Virus record (IMG/VR): IMGVR_UViG_3300050021_000500 | Span: 19,915 to 83,914 of that record | Length of the DNA: 64,000 bases | Reading direction: 5' to 3' (one strand) | Origin: a virus | Part shown: piece by piece, positions 6,639 to 14,230 of the stretch | How the letters are laid out: the number at the start of each line of letters is the position of its first letter | How positions within the stretch are numbered: position 1 is the stretch's first letter | Program-made: the position numbers and the translations under genes | The notes under the pieces: model-generated | Told to the model about the DNA's origin: nothing | Databases searched by the model: none | Seen by the model: only the letters and a program-made list of their open reading frames with translations

Positions 6639-7278
6639 CAGTTTGTTCTCCTTGAATCGGTTCGTACCGGAACATGATGGTGTCGTAGGTGGCCTCAAGG
6701 TGAATTGGCTTTCCTGTCGTATTCAACCAGGAAGCGATTTTCAGATTGAGCATATTATCCGAATCGAGCAAGATGTTGATCTGCTTATCGTAGGGCAACC
6801 TGGTTTTCGGCTCCTTCTCCACCACGGCATCCTGCAGGTAGAGCAGGCATCCGCTGGCGCAGTAGTCGCATTCTTGAGTACCCCCCATGGAAGTCGTCTG
6901 GAATCCCATGAGCACGCCCGCGCCGCTTTCCAATGGCGTCGGCGGGTCACCCGGCAAGCTCTTGATCCAGGCCACCAGGTCACCCCGCAGCGCGAGGATG
7001 CGAACCCGATAGCCCGCCGGCGGGTAGAACGGGATTGGCAGCATGGCGGAGTCGGCATGGCCCCAGATGCAAGGGCCGACGCTGCAGGATACGTTCGCCA
7101 TCCGGGTATCCACCGGGCCGTAGAGATCCCGCGGGAAGTTTCCCGATGCGGTGTGTGTGTCGGCTCCTTGCGCCGAAGCTACCCGGGCGAGTAGCGCAAA
7201 GCCGATCACCAGAACAAGCCCCGGCCATCCTCCAGCCAGTGCTTTCAATGTAAGACAGATTTCTCGCTTGAGCATCAC
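6628..7278 (-). CDS. exported protein of unknown function
   Basis: 216 residues. N-terminal hydrophobic segment LVLVIGFALLARVASAQGAD is a signal peptide with a probable A-x-A-Q cleavage site. The mature part has two Cys pairs (CSVGPC and CDYCASGC), suggesting disulphides outside the cytoplasm. The first 30 residues are almost the same as the 37-residue membrane peptide at 7845-7958, so the signal region appears duplicated or exchanged. A role in superinfection exclusion is possible but unproven. Confidence 0.72.
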   Translation of the reverse strand: MMLKREICLTLKALAGGWPGLVLVIGFALLARVASAQGADTHTASGNFPRDLYGPVDTRMANVSCSVGPCIWGHADSAMLPIPFYPPAGYRVRILALRGDLVAWIKSLPGDPPTPLESGAGVLMGFQTTSMGGTQECDYCASGCLLYLQDAVVEKEPKTRLPYDKQINILLDSDNMLNLKIASWLNTTGKPIHLEATYDTIMFRYEPIQGEQTDAK

Positions 7279-7841
7279 CGGGGCTCCTCCAGGATCATGC
7301 GTTCTCCTTGGCGCATGCGCCGGCTCTCAGTTTTGAGCGCCTGCATTCGTTTGTACATCCGGTTCGGTTTTTTCCACTGCCGGCTGTCCTCCTCGGTAAA
7401 CATCACGTCCAATTCGTCCCAGGCATCTACAAACGGCTTCCACCAGGGATACCTATCGCTGACGAGTGAGAGCTGGCTTCGCCACTCCGGGATCAGCACC
7501 AGGAGCGCGCGGCAGCGGCTGAAGTCGTCCGGGTCGTGCGGTATATCGGGATTCTGTATTCGGTGACCCACAAGAAGCGTGGCCCATATCGTCTCGCTAC
7601 TCACCCCCACATCTCCGCGCCTCTTCCACCACGCAGCTCGAATCTCGATGGATTTGGTGAGCGGCGGAGCGTCACCAAACGCGCCGCCAAAGCCGAGGCG
7701 ACAAGCTCCGGCGCCGCACTTCGGACAATGAACCGCATTGACGGAAGCAATCCAGACCTCAATGGGCGATTCAGCCACCGTCTCCGCTTCGAAGACGCGC
7801 TTGCAAACCATGCAGGTCAAACGTTGAACTTGTATTTTCAA
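7275..7841 (-). CDS. zinc-ribbon phage protein
   Basis: 188 residues with a TTG start behind GGGAGG. Residues 10-46 hold CMVC and CPKC, a zinc ribbon. The middle (SSETIWATLLVGHRI...PDDFSRCRALL..IPEWRS) matches small phage proteins often found near WTPGPW proteins. The C-terminal tail is basic. No enzymatic motif is seen. Confidence 0.78.
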   Translation of the reverse strand: MKIQVQRLTCMVCKRVFEAETVAESPIEVWIASVNAVHCPKCGAGACRLGFGGAFGDAPPLTKSIEIRAAWWKRRGDVGVSSETIWATLLVGHRIQNPDIPHDPDDFSRCRALLVLIPEWRSQLSLVSDRYPWWKPFVDAWDELDVMFTEEDSRQWKKPNRMYKRMQALKTESRRMRQGERMILEEPR

Positions 7842-7844
7842 TGG

Positions 7845-7958
7845 TTACCTCCCATTTACAAACCAGGTGACCAGCGCGAAGCCGATCACCAGAACAAGCC
7901 CCGGCCATGCTCCGGCCAGAGCCTCCAATGTAAGGCGGATCTCTCGCTTGAGCATCAT
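7845..7958 (-). CDS. 37-residue membrane peptide
   Basis: MMLKREIRLTLEALAG opening, one transmembrane helix (PGLVLVIGFALVTWFV), short basic end. Its start overlaps the stop of the next gene upstream and its stop is followed at once by the ribosome-binding site of the zinc-ribbon gene. It is a near-copy of the signal segment of the exported protein at 6628-7278, without the mature domain. Confidence 0.7.
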   Translation of the reverse strand: MMLKREIRLTLEALAGAWPGLVLVIGFALVTWFVNGR

Positions 7959-8170
7959 CGCGCCTCCTCGGACAATTGCGCCCGCCGCGCCTTGCGGCCC
8001 CGGTCAAATTCGCGCAGGCCAGTCGCCAGGATCGTCGCCTCGCGCGCCAGGGTCTCCAGCGCCCAGACGGCGAAACCGACGCAGCCCCGGAACCCGGCAG
8101 CGCGGGACAGGGTGATGGCGCGGGCGAGCGGGATGCAGCCGGCGAACAGGATGATGGTCAGGGTCGTCAT
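7955..8170 (-). CDS. small membrane protein
   Basis: 71 residues. N-terminal hydrophobic helix (TLTIILFAGCIPLARAITL), second weaker helix, charged end (RGRKARRAQLSEEAR). ATGA overlaps on both sides. Function unknown. Confidence 0.6.
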   Translation of the reverse strand: MTTLTIILFAGCIPLARAITLSRAAGFRGCVGFAVWALETLAREATILATGLREFDRGRKARRAQLSEEAR

Positions 8171-8370
8171 GCAGCACCTCGCAGGAATTGGAGCGCGATC
8201 ATGTAGGCTCCTTCGTATCCATCGCGCAGGTGTTTATACAGCGCGTTTTGCATGACCACGGGCAACCGCTCGTAACACTCCACGCAGAAGGCTTGTTTCT
8301 GGAATTTATGGGCGCCGCACTGGCAGACCTCGCCGCTCAATTCGCGCATGAGAACGCCGGCACGGGTCAT
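8167..8370 (-). CDS. small zinc-finger protein (paralogue 1)
   Basis: 67 residues from MTRAGVL. CQCG...FCVECYERLP is a compact C4 finger; the C-terminus reads HLRDGYEGAYMIALQFL. Same family as 9178-9387 in this operon (about half identical by eye). Start chosen where the ATGA coupling falls. Confidence 0.75.
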   Translation of the reverse strand: MTRAGVLMRELSGEVCQCGAHKFQKQAFCVECYERLPVVMQNALYKHLRDGYEGAYMIALQFLRGAA

Positions 8371-8756
8371 AATGCCTCCAAGGAAGTCCGCACGGAGTTC
8401 CGGCCGCGCCGAGTCTGGGCGTCGGACCATTCCGTGAATAACGCTTCGATGACGATGGCGAAATCGATGATGTACTTCGCCTGGAACTTCGCAGGGCCAA
8501 TCCGATGCAACTCCATGTGCTCGTCGTGTGTGAGAGGGATGCAGGTGAACCCACTGGACTTTTGCGAGAGTCCGTGGGGCCCGGTGTGCGCAGCTTCGAT
8601 GTAGCGGGTCGATCCGGACACGACCGAAGCCTGCTGGCGGATCCAGGCGCGGTAGCCTTCGGCCCGATCCGGCCCCCGGCGGGGCTTGCGGCGCCGGCGA
8701 GGGTTGAGCGTCTTGCTGCCGAAAATGGTATAGGAGAGCCAGCGTCCGAGGTTCAT
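8367..8756 (-). CDS. HNH-like protein (DUF968-type ending)
   Basis: 129 residues from MNLGRWLSYTIFG. The core HTGPHGLSQKSSGFTCIPL then HDEHMELHRIGPAKFQAKY resembles the metal-binding half of HNH-type proteins used in phage recombination (Cys/His spaced around a beta-hairpin and helix). Likely a nuclease or structure-specific endonuclease. Coupled to both neighbours. Confidence 0.6.
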   Translation of the reverse strand: MNLGRWLSYTIFGSKTLNPRRRRKPRRGPDRAEGYRAWIRQQASVVSGSTRYIEAAHTGPHGLSQKSSGFTCIPLTHDEHMELHRIGPAKFQAKYIIDFAIVIEALFTEWSDAQTRRGRNSVRTSLEAL

Positions 8757-9181
8757 AGGGCACGCTCCCATTCCCAAAGTCCCAGCGCGCCCGTGGCGGG
8801 AATCGGCTCGGGCAGTTGCTCCACGTCTTCGAGAATCCATGCAAAACGACCTGGCGAATAGTCCCCGAAGGCGCGCTCTCTGGCATCGAGTCGTTCTTCG
8901 AATGCGAGCGATGTCAGGGTACACGCGACAAGGCGGCATGTTGCCAAAATGCAGCCAAGAGGATAGGCGGCGTAAATCTTGCCGATCGGCGTGGCGAAGA
9001 TTCGCGCGGCATCGTAGCAAACTGGCTCCAAAGTAAACTCGCGCGCCCACCTTGGAAACCCCTTCGCCGCATGGATAGCCAGCGGACCACGGTAGGATGT
9101 GCGCCATGAGCGTGTCTCAATCTTCTTGGCCGAAATCGCGATCAAGGTCGCGTAGGGCTGGGTGAGGGTAAGGGCCTTCAT
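8753..9181 (-). CDS. ASCH-domain protein
   Basis: 142 residues. Begins MKALTLTQPYATLI, with KKIETRSWRTSYRGPLAIHAAKG: the W-x-T-x-Y-R-G-x-L-x-I-H-A core of the ASCH fold, related to PUA and thought to bind RNA. It ends with the usual GxLGLWEW. Phage ASCH proteins are frequent in early regions; one group may read modified bases. Start at MKAL is set by the ATGA overlap. Confidence 0.9.
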   Translation of the reverse strand: MKALTLTQPYATLIAISAKKIETRSWRTSYRGPLAIHAAKGFPRWAREFTLEPVCYDAARIFATPIGKIYAAYPLGCILATCRLVACTLTSLAFEERLDARERAFGDYSPGRFAWILEDVEQLPEPIPATGALGLWEWERAL

Positions 9182-9387
9182 ACCGGCCTCCGTAGAAACT
9201 GGAGCGCCGCGGTGTAGGCTTGCTCGTAGCCATCCCCGAGGTGCTTCCATAGGGGTAGCTGCAGGGCGCGCGGCAGGCGTTCGTAGCACGTGCGGCAAAA
9301 AGTCTGACCCTTCGACTTTTCCCCGCCACATTGGCAAACTTCGCCGCGCAGTTCGCGCAGGATGGGGACGTTGATAGGGCTGCTCAT
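9178..9387 (-). CDS. small zinc-finger protein (paralogue 2)
   Basis: 69 residues from MSSPINVP. CQCGGEKSKGQTFCRTCYERLP then HLGDGYEQAYTAALQFL matches 8167-8370, so the two are duplicates flanking the HNH-like and ASCH genes. Confidence 0.75.
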   Translation of the reverse strand: MSSPINVPILRELRGEVCQCGGEKSKGQTFCRTCYERLPRALQLPLWKHLGDGYEQAYTAALQFLRRPV

Positions 9388-10172
9388 TCTGCAACCTTCC
9401 CGCCGAATTCCTGAGTGCACGCGCGCCAGAACGCGCAGTACTTGCGAGAGCACAAATTAGAATTACGGTTTGGCAGAAACATGCCCGCGCGGATTGCCTG
9501 CTGCACGAGGGGGTACATCTTAGTCGTCTGGTCCACGTCGGCCTGGGACACCGTGAAGTCCTGGGATATCAGGGCCGGCACTTTGGTCTTGGTCAGCGTA
9601 TCGACCTGCACTTTGCCGCTGGCACCCGGCGTGATCTGCACATATGTCGACGTCTGAAACCGATAGTCCGGGCTGATCTCGGACGGCTTGCGCGCGGCCG
9701 TTTTGAAGTCCCGGATGCGCCCGTTGACCTCCAACAGATCCACATAACCCTGCACCAGCACGCCGCCGATGCGACCGGACACGGGGAGTTCGACCGCCGC
9801 CGGCTCGATCTCCGGGCAGGTTTCATCCAGGTACTTCAGCACAAGTGCTTCGCCTTGCGCTTTGAGATCCGCGGGGATTTCATCGTCACGGAATTCGGCC
9901 TCGGCCGATTTTTCCGCCCACGCCTGGCGATAGATTGCAATTACGCCAGTGGCCGGCAGGTCCCGCTTGGTTTCGATCTTCTGTTCCAGGTTGGCACCGA
10001 TTGCGGCGTGGACGGCCGATCCCAGCGTCAGCGCTCCCGTGGGCGGATCCGGTAACTTCGCAATTTTCCGGAAGTACCACTTGGCGCCGCAACCCAAAAA
10101 TTGATTAGCGCTGCTGGGGGACAGGATGTCCCCCGGAGCGTCGTAGAGAATCGCCGTGCGGGCGGCGCTCAC
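9384..10172 (-). CDS. Cas4/RecB-like PD-(D/E)XK nuclease
   Basis: 262 residues with a GTG start overlapping the upstream stop (GTGA). SANQFLGCGAKWYF opening (first Cys), LGSAVHAAIG (His of motif I), GYVDLLEVNGRIRDFKTA (the D...D-x-K catalytic motifs), and CSRKYCAFWRAC near the end. Together the four Cys fit the iron-sulphur cluster layout of Cas4/AddB-type nucleases. Probably processes DNA ends for phage recombination; it is paired with the unknown gene at 10169-10897, which may be its DNA-binding partner. Confidence 0.82.
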   Translation of the reverse strand: MSAARTAILYDAPGDILSPSSANQFLGCGAKWYFRKIAKLPDPPTGALTLGSAVHAAIGANLEQKIETKRDLPATGVIAIYRQAWAEKSAEAEFRDDEIPADLKAQGEALVLKYLDETCPEIEPAAVELPVSGRIGGVLVQGYVDLLEVNGRIRDFKTAARKPSEISPDYRFQTSTYVQITPGASGKVQVDTLTKTKVPALISQDFTVSQADVDQTTKMYPLVQQAIRAGMFLPNRNSNLCSRKYCAFWRACTQEFGGKVAE

Positions 10173-10897
10173 CTCGCACCGCCGCGCTGCCAGCAGGACA
10201 GAAAACCGTCGCGGGCCGCCTGAATCAACAGGGTAGAGACGGCGTCCTGCTTGGCCGCATCGCTCCATTGCTCGCCGGCCGCCTTCAGCGCGTCGACCAC
10301 AACCTGGAGCAACTCGCGGAAGGCCACGTCGTAGGGAATCTTCACCGGCGGTGCCGGGATGCCTGCGGTGAGGTACGGCTTGGGAGCGCCGTTGCTGCCG
10401 TTGGGTGGCGGCGCGCCGTTGCCGTTACCGTTTGTGGATTTGATACCATCGCCGTATGCGTTGTTGTTAGGAGCGGCACGCACGATAGCCGCTTCGACCG
10501 GGGCGGGCGCTGATACGCTCGCTCCGGCCCTTGCCTTACGCGCCAGTATCCCCGCGCGGACTTCGGCTTCGATGTCGCTTTCCGGGATGCCGGCCAGTGC
10601 GGCGGGAGAAGGCGCGGTAGCGGTGTTGACCTCGCCAGTCTGCGGTCTCCAGATATCCCATTGCACGGGATCACCCTTTTTGCCAGTCCAGCGCTTGCAG
10701 ATTGCGATGGTTTCATTTCTGTGCGGCTCCAATAGATTCAACTTGGCCGACACATCCAGGTTGAGGTACATGCAGCGACCATCTGCCAGCGAGTAAAACA
10801 TCTGATCGCCAAAACGACCGGTCTGGTCGAGCTTGCCTTCGGGGAATTTGAGGGCAATAGTTTCGATCACGTTGGGCTGAAATAACACCTTATTCAT
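10169..10897 (-). CDS. hypothetical protein, recombination partner candidate
   Basis: 242 residues. N-terminal compact domain of about 95 residues (FPEGKLDQTGRFGDQMFYSL, then YLNLDVSAKLNLLEPH, ICKRWTG), a low-complexity Asn/Gly/Pro linker (residues about 130-180), and a helical C-terminus. A folded domain plus linker is like some phage single-strand-binding or annealing accessory proteins, but no family signature is certain. Directly coupled to the Cas4-like nuclease gene. Confidence 0.65.
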   Translation of the reverse strand: MNKVLFQPNVIETIALKFPEGKLDQTGRFGDQMFYSLADGRCMYLNLDVSAKLNLLEPHRNETIAICKRWTGKKGDPVQWDIWRPQTGEVNTATAPSPAALAGIPESDIEAEVRAGILARKARAGASVSAPAPVEAAIVRAAPNNNAYGDGIKSTNGNGNGAPPPNGSNGAPKPYLTAGIPAPPVKIPYDVAFRELLQVVVDALKAAGEQWSDAAKQDAVSTLLIQAARDGFLSCWQRGGAR

Positions 10898-11032
10898 ACG
10901 TTCCTTTCTGGCGGTTTAGAGCCCGCCACGGCTTTGTAAAATCTGTAGGCGAAAACGGGGCGCCGCGAACGGGGCCGCAGGGGCGCCGCAGTGCGATGGG
11001 GGAAGGAACCCGCGGCCTGACATTCACCCCTC

Positions 11033-11215
11033 CTATACCTTCGTTTTGTAAATCCAAACTTTTTCGTGCTTCCGTCCCGGTTTCCCCAGGAGTCCTCTAC
11101 GCTGTGCCTCCAGGGCCACGGGGCAAATCCACTCCTTCCCCTCACCCGGCTTGGTGCCGACCGGCCGCAACAGGGTGTTGCAGACCGGGCAGCGGGGCTG
11201 AGGGGGTTCCGGCAT
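11033..11215 (-). CDS. zinc-ribbon peptide
   Basis: 60 residues. RCPVCNTLLRPVG then CP, with a basic C-terminal half (RKHEKVWIYKTK). The 135 bases between it and the next gene downstream show no ORF or strong hairpin. Confidence 0.65.
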   Translation of the reverse strand: MPEPPQPRCPVCNTLLRPVGTKPGEGKEWICPVALEAQRRGLLGKPGRKHEKVWIYKTKV

Positions 11216-11271
11216 TTACGCTTCCATCCTTCGTTTGTCGTGCGTGCTGTAGCCGCGCTCGTTGCACGGGG

Positions 11272-11472
11272 TCACCGACAGGATGGCCGCCGGCATGATC
11301 CGTTCTTCTTCGTCGTTAAGGTATGCTGCGTGTTCTCACGGGAGAAGCCATTGGCCTGCAACCGCTTGACAGTCTCGTCAAGAGAAGCAACCACCTCCAT
11401 GACGTACGAATCGAAGACGGGGGCCGCGTCGCCCCTCCGACGCAAGTATTGGATTCTCACAAACTGTGGCAT
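11272..11472 (-). CDS. hypothetical protein
   Basis: 66 residues, basic. 'VRIQYLRRRGDAAPVFDSYVMEVV' gives a beta-rich start. No recognised domain. Same strand and spacing as its neighbours. Confidence 0.5.
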   Translation of the reverse strand: MPQFVRIQYLRRRGDAAPVFDSYVMEVVASLDETVKRLQANGFSRENTQHTLTTKKNGSCRRPSCR

Positions 11473-11475
11473 GGC

Positions 11476-11841
11476 CTACGCTTCCATCCTGCGTTTGAGA
11501 TTTTGCAAAGTCGCCTTTGCAGCTTTTACGTGGTGCAGGTTGATCTGGTCGTCGCTGGGCAGCGAGTAGCGGTCCACCACCTCCAGTTCCGCAATCGCGT
11601 CTGAGAGCCCTTCCATGTGCAACTTCGCTTCGCGGTCCTGGTCCGCCGCCCAGCTCAATTCGTCGGGCTCGTAATCGTCGGCGCTGTCGTTGATGGTCTT
11701 CACCGCGGAGCGCATCTCCTGGTACAGCGCTGGCACGAAGCGGTCCAGGTCGAGGTGCTCCTCTCTGAGCGATTCCACCACCTGGGCGGCCATGGTCGAA
11801 TAGAACTTGTCGAGTCGCATAACGATATTCCCTCGCAGCAT
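11476..11841 (-). CDS. hypothetical acidic helical protein
   Basis: 121 residues (114 if the second ATG at 11820 is used; both have a Shine-Dalgarno-like purine run). Rich in Glu/Asp and Leu, mostly helical, ending in a basic helix (AAKATLQNLKRRMEA). Start codon directly follows the upstream stop. Function unknown. Confidence 0.6.
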   Translation of the reverse strand: MLRGNIVMRLDKFYSTMAAQVVESLREEHLDLDRFVPALYQEMRSAVKTINDSADDYEPDELSWAADQDREAKLHMEGLSDAIAELEVVDRYSLPSDDQINLHHVKAAKATLQNLKRRMEA

Positions 11842-12315
11842 CTACGCCACCTCACTTTGCCGCCGTCTAAGATCTCTGTTGTCCGCTTCCAGTTTGTTGA
11901 CTTGAAGTACGAGACTGCGGACCTGATCCTCCAAGTCCATAATTCGCTCGCTTTTCAGCAATTCGGCGTGCGCATCTACGATCTTCTTTCGCAATTCGAT
12001 ACAGCCTGTTTCGAACAGCGCACCATGAATGACTGGGTGCTCCTTTCCCCTGCCCGTATACCAGCGTTCATCGCACGACAGGTAGCCGCGCATCATCTCG
12101 TCGTTACCGGCCAGTAGAGCTTCAACCGCATTCGTGGCCATGCGCTCGACGTGAGAAGCGAGATTATACGCCAGCGAGCCTTTGATGCCGTATTCGATGG
12201 ATTCGGTAAGGGTATCCGCGATGCTTCGGGCCTGCTTATTGGCCGCCGCGAGCGCTTCATCCGAGAATCCGGCCTGTAGGACCTCTTCGAGTTTCGATCT
12301 GAGTAGTTTCATCAT
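11842..12315 (-). CDS. hypothetical coiled-coil protein
   Basis: 157 residues from MMKLLRS with AAGGGA before it. Long helical protein; the C-terminal 45 residues (LEDQVRSLVLQVNKLEADNR) form a heptad-repeat coiled coil, so it likely oligomerises. An internal segment (SCDERWYTGRGKEHPVIHGALFETGC) has Cys and His that could bind metal. Confidence 0.65.
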   Translation of the reverse strand: MMKLLRSKLEEVLQAGFSDEALAAANKQARSIADTLTESIEYGIKGSLAYNLASHVERMATNAVEALLAGNDEMMRGYLSCDERWYTGRGKEHPVIHGALFETGCIELRKKIVDAHAELLKSERIMDLEDQVRSLVLQVNKLEADNRDLRRRQSEVA

Positions 12316-12326
12316 CGTCCCTTCTT

Positions 12327-12533
12327 TTAAAATGGGCATTCTTGAGCCACAACGGGCTCGTACTGTTCGTAGCGCTCTGCCGGCGTCACCGCGCGAAGGG
12401 CTACATTCCACCAACTCTCAGGGTCGTGCAACTCGCAGCCGCGGGCGTCGAACAGATCGACGTCCGTCTGCGTGCAGGTGCATCGCGGCTCCTGGTCTTC
12501 CATCTCGATGAGGCGGCGGCCCAAGCGGTTCAC
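12327..12533 (-). CDS. hypothetical small protein
   Basis: 68 residues with a GTG start overlapping the upstream stop (GTGA). CTCTQTDVDLFDARGCELHDPESWW gives a possible zinc site. An internal ATG at residue 11 is an alternative start. Confidence 0.55.
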   Translation of the reverse strand: MNRLGRRLIEMEDQEPRCTCTQTDVDLFDARGCELHDPESWWNVALRAVTPAERYEQYEPVVAQECPF

Positions 12534-12814
12534 CTTGCCTCCTCGAGGCGGATCATCAAATCCGCCACTGCGGAAGCCTTCGTCGGGCCGTATCCGTACG
12601 GCCCATATTCTTCGTGGCCGTCAATCACCGCCGCCCAATCGAACTGGCATGTGGGGATAGGCGGACGTACGTAGTCCACGGAGATCAGCAGATTACCTTC
12701 GCCGTTACAGGCGCGGCACTTCGGATCGGCCTCCAGGCGCGTCTGCGTATTCGGGCTGGGCCGGATACCTTGCGGCTGTTCGCTCAGGCAGATGCAGCGT
12801 TCGCTGATTGTCAT
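12530..12814 (-). CDS. small phage protein with zinc motif
   Basis: 94 residues from MTISER, start set by ATGA coupling. CRAC near residue 35 and the ending CQFDWAAVIDGHEEYGPYG then GPTKASAVADLMIRLEE, which matches the 'GYG.T...AI.DL...LE' ending of many small phage proteins. Function unknown. Confidence 0.7.
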   Translation of the reverse strand: MTISERCICLSEQPQGIRPSPNTQTRLEADPKCRACNGEGNLLISVDYVRPPIPTCQFDWAAVIDGHEEYGPYGYGPTKASAVADLMIRLEEAR

Positions 12815-13035
12815 AAACTCCTCCGTCCTTTCCGTGCTTGCCGCTTCTCCTTGCGCTGTTCCTCGATCACCCGCTTCACGGCCAGCCAGAGGCAGGCGTC
12901 GTAGCTGATGGTGTAGCGCTGCCGGGTGCCCTTCGGCCGCACCTCGAGGTGTCTCGGGTGCAGGGTGACAATCAGAGGCTTGCCGCGGTCCATGCAGGTT
13001 GATTCGCGGGTCACTGGTTTGGTGAGTAGGGTCAT
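12811..13035 (-). CDS. small phage protein
   Basis: 74 residues. The beta-rich core PLIVTLHPRHLEVRPKGTRQ and the helix SYDACLWLAVKRV are typical of a short phage/prophage family of unknown role; the tail is very basic (RKEKRQARKGRRS). Coupled on both sides. Confidence 0.7.
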   Translation of the reverse strand: MTLLTKPVTRESTCMDRGKPLIVTLHPRHLEVRPKGTRQRYTISYDACLWLAVKRVIEEQRKEKRQARKGRRSL

Positions 13036-13304
13036 GGGCGCCCGTCCGTTTCGTCGATCGCCTTGCGGAGATCTGTCCAGCCATCCGGTAGCCCGAGCGA
13101 CTCCGATACTTCCTCCGGAGCCTGCATAAGCCGATTGTGCAGGTCATCCAGCCGGCGCGTGTCCTCATTGCCTGCATCGCGGGCGCGCTCGTAGCGGATT
13201 ACAAGCCCTTCCATGAAAGGAGCCAGGTCCCCCTGGCTCGGCTTCCAACCACGATCTAAAGCGAAACCCAACATACGTTGAGCAAATACATCATTCTTTG
13301 TCAT
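13032..13304 (-). CDS. hypothetical helical protein
   Basis: 90 residues from MTKNDVFAQ. Helical, charged, no known domain. Start selected by ATGA overlap with the next gene's stop; the longer open frame lacks a ribosome-binding site. Confidence 0.6.
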   Translation of the reverse strand: MTKNDVFAQRMLGFALDRGWKPSQGDLAPFMEGLVIRYERARDAGNEDTRRLDDLHNRLMQAPEEVSESLGLPDGWTDLRKAIDETDGRP

Positions 13305-13420
13305 GGCCGCACCGCCGATCCGCTCCACGGCAAGGGCGTGCCGCACAACCAAGCGAAAACGAACGCCAACAGAATGCCCAGCAGAATCCCTACAATTGCG
13401 GAGCTCGCTCTATTCAGCAT
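13301..13420 (-). CDS. 39-residue membrane peptide
   Basis: MLNRASSAIVGILLGILLAFVF-type single transmembrane helix followed by a short polar end. Coupled both ways (TGATG upstream, ATGA downstream), so it is very likely translated although short. Function unknown. Confidence 0.65.
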   Translation of the reverse strand: MLNRASSAIVGILLGILLAFVFAWLCGTPLPWSGSAVRP

Positions 13421-13788
13421 CACGCCACCTCTTGCATAAATGCCGCTGCTTCTTCCAGCGTGCAGCCGGCCTCGGCCAGCATGACATACCGCCGGATGAC
13501 CGGTTCCGGCGCCATCTCGATCCCGGCGGCGCAGATTGCGCAGCACTTCAACGGACGGTCGGCGCCATCGGGGATCAGGATCAGGTGCGCCAGGCAGAAG
13601 CGGTGGCCGCATCCATCGCAGTGGAAGCCGAAGTGTTCCAAGCAGACGGACAAGCAGAGCCAGGTGTCGCAACTCGGATCGGCGCACTTTACGGAGGGGA
13701 TGGACGCGCGGCCGTCTTCGTCGCGGTCCAGGTGGTGGAAGGTGGTTTGGCAGGTATTGCAGGTTTCGGTAGTGGCGGCGTACTGCAT
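13420..13788 (-). CDS. Cys/His-rich zinc protein, first gene of leftward operon
   Basis: 122 residues with about 14 Cys. CNTCQTTFHHLD, CADPSCDTWLCLSVCLEHFGF, CDGCGHRFCLAHL and CCAIC form several zinc knuckles like B-box/RING-type fingers. As the promoter-proximal gene of a 24-gene operon it would be made first after infection. Could bind protein or nucleic acid; no family named. Confidence 0.75.
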   Translation of the reverse strand: MQYAATTETCNTCQTTFHHLDRDEDGRASIPSVKCADPSCDTWLCLSVCLEHFGFHCDGCGHRFCLAHLILIPDGADRPLKCCAICAAGIEMAPEPVIRRYVMLAEAGCTLEEAAAFMQEVA

Positions 13789-13838
13789 ATAGGAACCTCC
13801 GTTCCCGGGTCACAACTCTCTTCTTTCCCTGCGAGGAA

Positions 13839-13892
13839 GCCCCCGCGGGGGGTAGGGTTGGCAGGTGCGTCTCGTACACCCGTCCAACCCTA
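13839..13892 (-). other. leader inverted repeats of the leftward operon
   Basis: Between promoter and first gene lie two palindromes: TAGGGTTGG / CCAACCCTA (arms near 13853 and 13884) and CCCCCGCGGGGG. They would fold in the 5' leader. Without a T-run they are not simple terminators and may be antiterminator or regulatory stems. Confidence 0.4.
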
Positions 13893-13896
13893 AAAA

Positions 13897-13985
13897 CATA
13901 TTATCATTGTCAATATGTTGTGTCAAGGGAAATCTACTGGCTTTCTCAATATATTTTATGGTAGAGTGAATATGTTACGATTGCG
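13897..13985. promoter_or_regulatory. candidate operator cluster in divergent control region
   Basis: CATATT and AATATG half-sites form a 21-bp palindrome (13897-13917) lying over the -10 and spacer of the leftward promoter. Further copies of AATATG/CAATAT occur toward the rightward gene at 13989. Repeated half-sites across a divergent promoter are the layout of a repressor operator; the repressor itself is not identified. Confidence 0.5.
13898..13926 (-). promoter_or_regulatory. near-consensus sigma-70 promoter of leftward operon
   Basis: Minus strand: TTGACA (13921-13926), exactly 17 bases, TAATAT (13898-13903). It faces the 13788 start codon about 110 bases away. This is the strongest promoter seen in the window and would need tight repression in a lysogen. 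Confidence 0.85.
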
Positions 13986-13988
13986 AAC

Positions 13989-14165
13989 ATGCCGATAGAC
14001 CCAAAAATGGTTTGCGACTGCCTACGATGCGGACACGGCTGGATCAAGCGGATAAAGCGTAGGCCGTTCAGTTGTCCGAAGTGCAAGCAGCCGAAGTGGG
14101 ACACCCCATCGCCTGGCGTTGGGCGCCCTAAGGCGGCGAAAGCGAAGGCAAAGGCGGGCAGGTAA
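13989..14165 (+). CDS. small zinc-ribbon protein
   Basis: 58 residues, first rightward gene after the control region. CDCLRCGHGW then CPKCKQPKWDTP is a zinc ribbon (C-x-C-x2-C-like plus C-x2-C) followed by a Lys/Ala-rich tail. Similar small C4 proteins are common in plasmids and phages. Confidence 0.75.
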   Translation: MPIDPKMVCDCLRCGHGWIKRIKRRPFSCPKCKQPKWDTPSPGVGRPKAAKAKAKAGR

Positions 14166-14175
14166 AAGCCGGGTC

Positions 14176-14199
14176 GGGGAAAGGGTAGACTCCTTCCCC
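14176..14199 (+). terminator. weak stem after zinc-ribbon gene
   Basis: GGGGAA-A-GG / CCTTCCCC stem with a 7-nt loop lies 11 bases after the stop at 14165. There is no T-run, so it may only be an attenuator before 14231. Confidence 0.3.
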
Positions 14200-14230
14200 A
14201 CGGCCCTAAATCAAACACGAGGAGACTCTC

